NCBI GenBank assembly: GCA_903825615.1
Contig: CAIKBK010000064.1
Span: 1 to 17,686, forward strand
Direction: 5' to 3'
DNA from: Candidatus Vogelbacteria bacterium
GTDB lineage: Bacteria > Patescibacteriota > Minisyncoccia > Phycocordibacterales > XYD1-FULL-46-19
Length of the DNA stretch: 17,686 nt
A program made the position numbers and the translations under genes. Below are positions 1 through 4,580 of this stretch, in pieces. Every line of letters starts with the position of its first letter. Position 1 is the first letter of the stretch. The notes beneath the pieces are model-generated. The model was not told the DNA's origin. It searched no databases and saw only the letters and a program-made list of their open reading frames with translations.

Positions 1-765
1 AATCATTTCTTTCCAACTTTTTTCTTCTGGGCCAGCACCGGCCAAAACAAGACTGACTTGCGGAACTTTTTCTTTTATTAAAGCTAGGGCACGGAGGATG
101 ATTTCCCCCCGTTTCTCAATCGCAAATCGGCCAGCATAGGCAATGGTAAATGAATTAAGAGGAAAACAGCTTGCTGGTTGAAAATTTTCAAGATCAACAA
201 TATTAGAGACAATTTGATGTTGACGATTAAAACCCTCTTGGCTCAAGGCGGAAAAAACTGCCTGAGAAGCTGTCGAAACAAGTTGGCAATGATTATAGAA
301 CCAGGCTTCATAACCAGCGGCAACCCGCGCAACAAAACTTTTGGCAATCGGACTATAGATAGCAAATTCGGAACAAATCGAGTGGTTGGTGCCAACCAAA
401 GCAATTTTTAGCCAAGAAGCGGCCCAGAGAGCTTCTAACCCGGCACCAAAAATCGATTGAGTATGAATTATGTCGAACGCCTCTTTTTTAAGCTGGCGAT
501 AGCCAACCCCCAGAGGAATAACCATTCGTCCGGGTATCTTACCCCAAAAAGGCAACGAGGGTAAGCGCTTGACAGTAACTCTCTCCCCAAGATCAAGTTC
601 ACTTGTCGCTAAGCCCCGCCGGCGAAAATCACGAGGAGAAAAACGCGGAGCAAAAACAATTACTTCATGGCCGTGCTCGCCAAGCGTTCGGGCCAAGATG
701 GCGGTAGCATCCTCCATCCCCCCCAAACACGGATAAAACGAATCAACAAAAATCGCAATTTTCAC
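1..765 (-). CDS. GT4-type glycosyltransferase, 3' end outside the window
   Basis: The minus-strand frame is open from a GTG at 763-765 to base 1, giving 255 codons with no stop, so the C-terminal part is missing. The N-terminus (KIAIFVDSFYPCLGGMEDAT) is the usual opening of a GT-B fold GT4 glycosyltransferase: a beta strand, then a glycine-rich acceptor loop. A later stretch (TIAYAGRFAIEKRGEIILRA) matches the start of the nucleotide-sugar domain, where GT4 enzymes have a GR...EKG signature. The family transfers sugars from activated donors to lipids, glycans or proteins at the inner face of the membrane. The specific acceptor cannot be told. The GTG lies 1 nt after the dedA stop, so the two are probably co-transcribed. 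No SD is visible, and GTG is the only start that keeps the first beta strand. Confidence 0.85.
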   Translation of the reverse strand, partial: MKIAIFVDSFYPCLGGMEDATAILARTLGEHGHEVIVFAPRFSPRDFRRRGLATSELDLGERVTVKRLPSLPFWGKIPGRMVIPLGVGYRQLKKEAFDIIHTQSIFGAGLEALWAASWLKIALVGTNHSICSEFAIYSPIAKSFVARVAAGYEAWFYNHCQLVSTASQAVFSALSQEGFNRQHQIVSNIVDLENFQPASCFPLNSFTIAYAGRFAIEKRGEIILRALALIKEKVPQVSLVLAGAGPEEKSWKEMI

Positions 766-766
766 G

Positions 767-1360
767 TTATTTTTGAATATTATTTTTTCGACTCTGACGC
801 CAATAATAAAAGCTTACACCGATAATCACCGCAATGGCAACCGAGGTAATCGCGGCGAAATAATCCAAGTAAACGAACACTTTTTGATAAGCATCGCCAA
901 TAAAGTAACCGATAAGCATCAGAATGGCTGTTTTAAAAATTTCGATAGTGAGACCATAACGAAGAAAGCGGGAGAAACTATACTTCGCGAGACCAGCACC
1001 AGCTAAGACAGCGGCGACGGCAATATGGGGTGTAATTTTGGCGGTGAGAAGAATCTTGCCACCATGATTATCAAAATGATTTTTTAGCTTGATAGTTTGC
1101 TCTAAGTCCAGACCGATCCAGTGTCCCCAACGCCTAATGAGAGGCGGACCACCCCAATAGCCAATAAGATAATAAATAACGTCACCCAGTAAGTTGGCCA
1201 GAATGAGAAGAAAATAAGCAATAAAAAAATTGAGAATCCCAACGGCCGAGAACCAACCGCAAATAACAGCAATAATCGGCCCCTCTAAAAAAGCGATGGG
1301 AAAAATTAACAAATAACCATAGGTCTTAAGCAGGGCAATAACTTCGACTATAGTGAACAT
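767..1360 (-). CDS. DedA-family (VTT domain) membrane protein
   Basis: This 197-residue integral membrane protein belongs to the DedA/SNARE-associated (VTT) family, whose members act as lipid flippases or transporters in the inner membrane. The order of features fits: hydrophobic N-terminal segments with FLEGP near residue 24, GDVIYYLIGYWGG around residues 59-71, the loop AKITPHIAVAAVLAGAGLAKYSF that replaces the usual F-P-x-R-x-x-x-AG motif, and two C-terminal membrane helices. The canonical arginine of that loop is not seen, so it may be a divergent subfamily. The ATG at 1358-1360 lies 1 nt downstream of the tRNA-Glu 3' end, leaving no leader of its own after tRNA processing. The glycosyltransferase follows 1 nt after the stop, which suggests a lipid or envelope glycoconjugate context. 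Confidence 0.85.
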   Translation of the reverse strand: MFTIVEVIALLKTYGYLLIFPIAFLEGPIIAVICGWFSAVGILNFFIAYFLLILANLLGDVIYYLIGYWGGPPLIRRWGHWIGLDLEQTIKLKNHFDNHGGKILLTAKITPHIAVAAVLAGAGLAKYSFSRFLRYGLTIEIFKTAILMLIGYFIGDAYQKVFVYLDYFAAITSVAIAVIIGVSFYYWRQSRKNNIQK

Positions 1361-1361
1361 G

Positions 1362-1433
1362 TGACCCCACCGGGAGTCGAACCCGGATTAACGCCTTGAG
1401 AAGGCGACGTCCTAACCATTAGACGATAGGGCC
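1362..1433 (-). tRNA. tRNA-Glu (anticodon CUC)
   Basis: A 72-nt cloverleaf folds by hand. The acceptor GGCCCTA pairs with TGGGGTC (two G-U pairs). The D arm is GTCT...AGGAC. The anticodon loop TTCTCAA has CTC at positions 34-36, which reads GAG. The T arm is CCGGG-TTCGACT-CCCGG and the discriminator is A. The top pair of the anticodon stem (27-43) is T-T, leaving four canonical pairs there. CCA is not encoded, so a CCA-adding enzyme is required. The gene is directly followed by dedA and preceded by a good promoter. Confidence 0.93.
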
Positions 1434-1449
1434 AAAAATGGACATAAAA

Positions 1450-1478
1450 ATAATAACATTTACGGCCTCTTTGGGCAA
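1450..1478 (-). promoter_or_regulatory. Promoter of tRNA-Glu (and probably dedA-glycosyltransferase)
   Basis: On the minus strand there is a -35 TTGCCC (1473-1478), a 17-bp spacer and a -10 TATTAT (1450-1455), which places transcription start about 10 nt before the mature tRNA 5' end. No other promoter is apparent between here and dedA, so the tRNA and the two downstream genes are probably one transcript. Confidence 0.7.
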
Positions 1479-1488
1479 CAGTTTAGGG

Positions 1489-1517
1489 TTGACGAAATTC
1501 CTAGATTTTGCAACAAT
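1489..1517 (+). promoter_or_regulatory. Possible plus-strand promoter before a hairpin/terminator stretch
   Basis: TTGACG (1489-1494) lies 17 bp before AACAAT (1512-1517). The -35 is identical to that of the two cassette promoters, but the -10 matches the consensus only partly. Its relevance comes from the downstream terminator at 1562-1610, which otherwise has no plus-strand transcript to stop. Confidence 0.35.
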
Positions 1518-1523
1518 AGCAAA

Positions 1524-1610
1524 AGCCGAGGGGTGACTTCCGACCCCCCCGAGCGCCCCGACCCCGTCGAACTGCCACTGGCATTTCAGTCTCGACGGGG
1601 TTGATTTTTT
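1524..1610 (+). ncRNA. Candidate small RNA or cassette remnant without an ORF
   Basis: Between the possible promoter and the terminator there is no convincing reading frame, but there are two hairpins: GGGGT (1530-1534) with ACCCC (1543-1547) around an 8-nt loop, and the long terminator stem. This would be a transcript of about 87 nt. It could be a true small RNA, or what remains of a third cassette whose coding part was lost, since it sits directly upstream of two cassettes with the same promoter-hairpins-terminator order. No known RNA family is recognised. Confidence 0.3.
1562..1610 (+). terminator. Intrinsic terminator upstream of cassette 1
   Basis: The stem CCCCGTCGA (1562-1570) with TCGACGGGG (1592-1600) continues as ACTG (1571-1574) with CAGT (1587-1590) across a one-base bulge, and is followed by TTGATTTTTT. 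The T-run is only on the plus-strand side, so it terminates rightward transcription and isolates cassette 1 from upstream readthrough. Confidence 0.75.
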
Positions 1611-1619
1611 GTTTACGCA

Positions 1620-1688
1620 CCGTTGACGTAACTGGTTATTTATGGCAATATTAGACAAGAGTTCGAAACCAAGTTGGGAGTAGGACAA
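1620..1688 (+). repeat. 69-bp promoter repeat, copy 1
   Basis: This segment is identical to 2461-2529 at 67 of 69 positions. The only differences are GG versus AA between the -35 and -10 boxes. It begins about 10 bp after a terminator T-run, carries the promoter, and ends inside the first stem of the leader RNA. Similarity drops sharply after it. Confidence 0.97.
1623..1651 (+). promoter_or_regulatory. Cassette 1 promoter
   Basis: TTGACG (1623-1628), a 17-bp spacer ending in TGG, then CAATAT (1646-1651), which reads as an extended -10. The start site is expected near 1658, giving a leader of about 145 nt. The same boxes recur in copy 2, which is the main support given the imperfect -10. Confidence 0.6.
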
Positions 1689-1794
1689 AGTAGGACGAGT
1701 TGTCAAAAGGAAGGTCTGCTGGGGTCCGTCCCCTATTGCTCGGTCCGCCCGAGGTCAAGCAGGTCACTATGCGCTTAAGTAGCGCAAGGAAGGA
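1684..1794 (+). promoter_or_regulatory. Structured 5' leader RNA of cassette 1 (three-way junction plus SD-proximal hairpin)
   Basis: Pairings found by hand: GACAA (1684-1688) with TTGTC (1700-1704). P1, GGTCTGCT (1713-1720) with AGCAGGTC (1758-1765), has 8 pairs including two G-U. P2, GGGG (1721-1724) with CCCC (1730-1733), has loop TCCGT. P3, CTCGG (1739-1743) with CCGAG (1749-1753), has loop TCCGC. P1 encloses P2 and P3 as a three-way junction with strands TATTG and GTCA. P4, TGCGCT (1770-1775) with AGCGCA (1781-1786), has loop TAAGT. The SD AGGAAGGAG follows. Every element has a counterpart in cassette 2 with changed bases but kept pairing. It is probably a cis-acting regulator of translation or transcription; the ligand or partner is unknown. 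Confidence 0.75.
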
Positions 1795-1801
1795 GATCGT
1801 T

Positions 1802-2383
1802 ATGTCGACAATGTTTTTGTTCTGGGCAGTGGTTGCCCTAGCCACCGTACTCGTCGGATTGCTAGCCATAAAATTTCTGGTAATAAACCCGCGAAAGAAG
1901 AGGAGGCTAGAAGAAATACTTGAGGGCTTCTATGGTTGCACTCTCGCAGAAGCTGTGAAGTCCTGCAAGGCAAATGGTATCAGGTTCGATTCTCCGAGCT
2001 TTAGAGGATTACTAGGCCTTCGGCCCGACCTGGTGGGTCGCGCCTATGGAGCCCTGCTCAAAGCGACTGGCGTGACAAATAAGACAGCCGACTGTGAAAT
2101 AGGCGATAAGTCACTCGGACGCCATGACCCTCTTGTCATCTTCTTAGCTGAAGAGTTGGTCAATCTCGGCCATTGCCCTTTCACAGAGGGATTCATCAAA
2201 GGAATGACGGGGCGATACCCAGAATACGCGGCTGGCCTTCGCAAAGCGTTCATTGATGCCGAGAGAGAAAAGAAGAAGCGTTCTCTGGAAGAGAGAACGC
2301 TCACCATGGAAGCACGAGAAAAGACTAGTCAGATCTGGGTAAGAGCCCCGCGAAAAAAACCCGAAAATAGAAGGTTCTGGTGA
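1802..2383 (+). CDS. Cassette 1 protein: hypothetical single-pass membrane protein
   Basis: The ATG at 1802 is chosen because AGGAAGGAG lies 6 nt upstream. Longer reading of the frame would run through the structured leader. The 193-residue product has one N-terminal membrane segment (about residues 5-27, ending at FLVINP), then a basic patch RKKRR (31-35), a mixed middle part containing four cysteines (46, 55, 98, 125), and a highly charged, probably helical C-terminus from about residue 153 that is rich in E, K and R. I do not recognise the family. The topology suggests a protein anchored by its N-terminus with a cytoplasmic domain, by the positive-inside rule. G+C appears higher by eye than in neighbouring genes. 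It is monocistronic, with its own promoter, leader and terminator, and runs opposite to the flanking housekeeping genes. Confidence 0.8.
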   Translation: MSTMFLFWAVVALATVLVGLLAIKFLVINPRKKRRLEEILEGFYGCTLAEAVKSCKANGIRFDSPSFRGLLGLRPDLVGRAYGALLKATGVTNKTADCEIGDKSLGRHDPLVIFLAEELVNLGHCPFTEGFIKGMTGRYPEYAAGLRKAFIDAEREKKKRSLEERTLTMEAREKTSQIWVRAPRKKPENRRFW

Positions 2384-2415
2384 GAGTTGGTTCGAGGCGG
2401 AATAACTCGAACAAG

Positions 2416-2456
2416 CCCCCGACGTCGCAGTAGCGACGTCGGGGGATGTTTTTTTA
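2416..2456 (+). terminator. Intrinsic terminator of cassette 1
   Basis: A perfect stem of CCCCCGACGTCG (2416-2427) with CGACGTCGGGGG (2434-2445), extendable by one C-G pair to an AGTA tetraloop, is followed by a run of seven T. It lies 33 nt after the stop codon, and the next repeat copy begins almost at once. Confidence 0.92.
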
Positions 2457-2460
2457 TCTG

Positions 2461-2529
2461 CCGTTGACGTAACTAATTATTTATGGCAATATTAGACAAG
2501 AGTTCGAAACCAAGTTGGGAGTAGGACAA
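2461..2529 (+). repeat. 69-bp promoter repeat, copy 2
   Basis: Second copy of 1620-1688 (67/69 identical, same orientation, 841 bp apart). It again starts right after a terminator and ends within the GACAA stem of the leader. Confidence 0.97.
2464..2492 (+). promoter_or_regulatory. Cassette 2 promoter
   Basis: TTGACG (2464-2469), a 17-bp spacer ending in TGG, and CAATAT (2487-2492), as in cassette 1. The two spacer substitutions leave both boxes intact. Start is expected near 2499. Confidence 0.6.
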
Positions 2530-2613
2530 CAGGTTGTCAAAAGTTGGCTCGGGGTCACGCCCCGATTGCCCGGTCCAGCCGGGGTCAAGTCAACCACTGT
2601 GCCTCACGGGCAC
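2525..2613 (+). promoter_or_regulatory. Structured 5' leader RNA of cassette 2 (three-way junction plus SD-proximal hairpin)
   Basis: Counterparts of the cassette 1 pairings: GACAA (2525-2529) with TTGTC (2534-2538). P1 GTTGGCT (2543-2549) with AGTCAAC (2588-2594), 7 pairs including one G-U. P2 CGGGG (2550-2554) with CCCCG (2560-2564), loop TCACG. P3 CCCGG (2569-2573) with CCGGG (2579-2583), loop TCCAG. Junction strands are ATTG and GTCA, the same as in cassette 1. P4 GTGCC (2599-2603) with GGCAC (2609-2613), loop TCACG. The SD AAAGGAGAG follows. P1 and P4 share almost no primary sequence with cassette 1, so the agreement in pairing is unlikely to be only recent ancestry. Confidence 0.75.
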
Positions 2614-2627
2614 GAAAGGAGAGGGTT

Positions 2628-3212
2628 ATGAACAGTACTTGGTTTTCGTTATTGATTGGCGTGGTAGTGAGTTTGTTTCTTTATCTCGGTATCTTCAAGA
2701 AATACCAAGAAACAAAAGCTCTGGAAAAGAAAAACCGAGCGGATAAAGACAGACAGGTGCGCGAGGATATGTTGCGAACCCTCCTGACTCGAGCCTCACT
2801 CGAAAAGTTCAAAGAAATTGTCGAGAAGCTCGGCTGGGTGAGAAAGGACGCCGATGGTAATTGGCGGATGTTCTTACCCCGAGAAGACTATGCTTCTTCT
2901 CGTATGGTCGGGGCAGTCTTTGGTAATATCAGCAAAAATCGAGAAGAGTGGAAAAAAGACGGGGATATCTCGGGCTTGACTCCTGGGGAATTGGTGAATG
3001 AAGTCATCAAAACCTATAAAAAACGACTTGATATTGATGATTTCGTCAAAGGGGTGGAGAATAAAATCGAAAATGCCGAAGACACCTTAAGCTTCCAAGG
3101 TCGGGTGGCATCAGCTCTCGCCCAGAATATGGGTCGCGCCGAGAAAGAAGAGATAGAGGAAATAATCTCGGCCGGCATGGACGCTTCCGATATCAACCTC
3201 CAAGAAGATTGA
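2628..3212 (+). CDS. Cassette 2 protein: hypothetical single-pass membrane protein
   Basis: The ATG at 2628 is preceded by AAAGGAGAG at SD distance. The frame extends further upstream only through the leader hairpins. The product has 194 residues, one more than the cassette 1 product. Residues 6-23 form one membrane segment (WFSLLIGVVVSLFLYLGIF). A strongly charged stretch (24-50) that could be a coiled coil follows, then a soluble part with GNWRMFLPREDY (77-88) and an acidic C-terminus. I see no sequence similarity to the cassette 1 protein and recognise no family. It is convergent with murF, 64 nt away, and has its own promoter, leader and terminator. Same plan as its neighbour, unrelated content: this is a protein type sharing a regulatory module rather than an obvious duplicate. 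Confidence 0.8.
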   Translation: MNSTWFSLLIGVVVSLFLYLGIFKKYQETKALEKKNRADKDRQVREDMLRTLLTRASLEKFKEIVEKLGWVRKDADGNWRMFLPREDYASSRMVGAVFGNISKNREEWKKDGDISGLTPGELVNEVIKTYKKRLDIDDFVKGVENKIENAEDTLSFQGRVASALAQNMGRAEKEEIEEIISAGMDASDINLQED

Positions 3213-3245
3213 CGAGGGACAACCAAGGAAAGGAACGGCTCACCG

Positions 3246-3275
3246 GGGGCGTTGTCGCGAAGATGACGCCCTTTT
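3246..3275 (+). terminator. Intrinsic terminator of cassette 2
   Basis: GGGCGT (3247-3252) pairs with ACGCCC (3266-3271), extended inward by wobble and Watson-Crick pairs to a GCGAA loop, and is followed by TTTTGTT. The T-run serves the plus strand. On the murF strand the hairpin has no T-run, so murF transcripts may continue antisense through the cassettes. Confidence 0.8.
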
Positions 3276-3276
3276 G

Positions 3277-4575
3277 TTATGTCCATTCTTTTTCCTGACG
3301 CACGAGAAGTTTGTCTTTAAGTTCGGGGTGAAGCATCACCTCCTCAACTACTTTCTCCATCCTAACCGCTTGCGACCCTTTCACAAATATCACATCCCCT
3401 TTCTTAAGATGATCTTGTAAGAATTTGCCCGCTTCAATCGAATCATCAAAATGTTTTATTTTTTTAATCGAATATTTTTTCTCAAGCAAAGCGCTATCTA
3501 TAAACTTAGCGCGCAAGCCGACAGTAATAACAAGGTCGCAGAACTCAGCCGCTTGATAGCCAATTTTTTTATGCGCCTCGACAGTCATTCCACCCAACTG
3601 AAGCATATCCCCCATCACCGCTATTTTTCTGCCTTCAGTTTTAAAACTCTCTAAGGCAATTAGACCCGCGCTCATCGCCGCCGGCGAAGCATTATAGGTG
3701 TCATCTAAAATCATTGTTCCCTTAATGCCCTCGATCAGCCTCAATCTCCCAGCCGGTGGCAAATAATTAACAAAAGAATCTATCATCTCGACCATATTAA
3801 GGCCAAGTTTCTCGCCAACAGCCAAGGCAGCGAGCACGGGATAAATTTGATGATTACCAATAACACCAGGGATCTTAACCTCTAAATCTTTCTCGTTGTG
3901 ATGAAGTTTAAAAGCGAGTCCCGCCGGCAATTCGTGACCGTTCTTTCCTTCATAAAAGGTCTCCCCTAGACCCGTGCGGTAATCAGCTTGATTACTCTGG
4001 CCATAAGTAAAAACCTCCGCTTTGATATCGGGAACAAATTTAAGAGCATTATCATCGTCGGCATTGAGTAAAACAAAGCCTTCCACCGGTACCGACTTGG
4101 CAAGCGCCATTTTCTCTTCAATCACTTCATCTTTAGATTTAAAAAATTCCATATGCACCGGCACCTCGGGCAAGAGCGTGGTCACCACCACATCAAACTT
4201 AACCCATTTGAGAATATTCCTAATTTCGCCCGGATACTCCAAACCCACCTCCAAGACCAGCCACTTAGGGTAAGACTTCTTGCCCCAAATTTGGCGCAAA
4301 CCATAAATTATAATCTCAAGCCAGCCCAGAGGATCATTCCAAGCTGAGTGACAACCGAGAATGGTGAGGGGTAAACCAATATTACTGTTATAACTCTTCT
4401 CGCTCTTACGCACCGACAAACCCCCGTCCGACAAGACGCGATAGATGGCATCTTTGGTTGAAGTTTTACCGACACTGCCGGTAACCCCAATAATCTTGGG
4501 ATGATACTTATCAAGAAGCAATTTAGCTTCCCATTGGAGGATCCTGGTGATTATAGCTTTGAAGGCTTTTTTCAT
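3277..4575 (-). CDS. murF: UDP-N-acetylmuramoyl-tripeptide--D-alanyl-D-alanine ligase, N-terminally reduced
   Basis: MurF adds D-Ala-D-Ala to UDP-MurNAc-tripeptide using ATP, the last cytoplasmic step of the muropeptide. The 432-residue product carries the Mur ligase P-loop GVTGSVGKTSTK at residues 30-41, the central-domain EVGLEYPGEI region, GNHQIYPVLAALA, and the C-terminal MurF signature DDTYNASPAAM followed by MGDMLQLG. Unlike classical MurF, there are only about 29 residues before the P-loop, so the N-terminal UDP-substrate domain of about 80 residues is absent. The ATG lies 5 nt after the ftsI stop and no SD is seen. It is the last gene of the dcw run. A related amide ligase (MurT-like) is less likely because of the DDTYNASP motif. 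Confidence 0.92.
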   Translation of the reverse strand: MKKAFKAIITRILQWEAKLLLDKYHPKIIGVTGSVGKTSTKDAIYRVLSDGGLSVRKSEKSYNSNIGLPLTILGCHSAWNDPLGWLEIIIYGLRQIWGKKSYPKWLVLEVGLEYPGEIRNILKWVKFDVVVTTLLPEVPVHMEFFKSKDEVIEEKMALAKSVPVEGFVLLNADDDNALKFVPDIKAEVFTYGQSNQADYRTGLGETFYEGKNGHELPAGLAFKLHHNEKDLEVKIPGVIGNHQIYPVLAALAVGEKLGLNMVEMIDSFVNYLPPAGRLRLIEGIKGTMILDDTYNASPAAMSAGLIALESFKTEGRKIAVMGDMLQLGGMTVEAHKKIGYQAAEFCDLVITVGLRAKFIDSALLEKKYSIKKIKHFDDSIEAGKFLQDHLKKGDVIFVKGSQAVRMEKVVEEVMLHPELKDKLLVRQEKEWT

Positions 4576-4580
4576 AAAAA

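Noticed and set aside
1713..1765. Hammerhead ribozyme or a known riboswitch at the three-way junction
   Set aside because: The junction lacks the hammerhead CUGAUGA and GAAA core. The short-loop hairpins do not show the ACGR loops of guanidine-II RNAs, and the junction does not match purine or TPP consensus bases.
1700..1801. Longer N-terminus of the cassette 1 protein (upstream in-frame start)
   Set aside because: It would code through P1-P4 of the structured leader and lacks an SD, whereas the ATG at 1802 has a strong one. The same reasoning rejects the extension at 2544-2627 of cassette 2.
1620..2470. Integron attC/attI-like sites (GTTGACGTAAC at the start of each repeat)
   Set aside because: The near-palindrome does not fit the GTTRRRY core, there is no paired R'/R'' arrangement, no integrase is in the window, and the motif is better explained by the -35 box.
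1620..3275. Transposon or phage element
   Set aside because: There is no transposase, integrase or phage gene and no terminal inverted repeats. The only repeats are the direct promoter segments.
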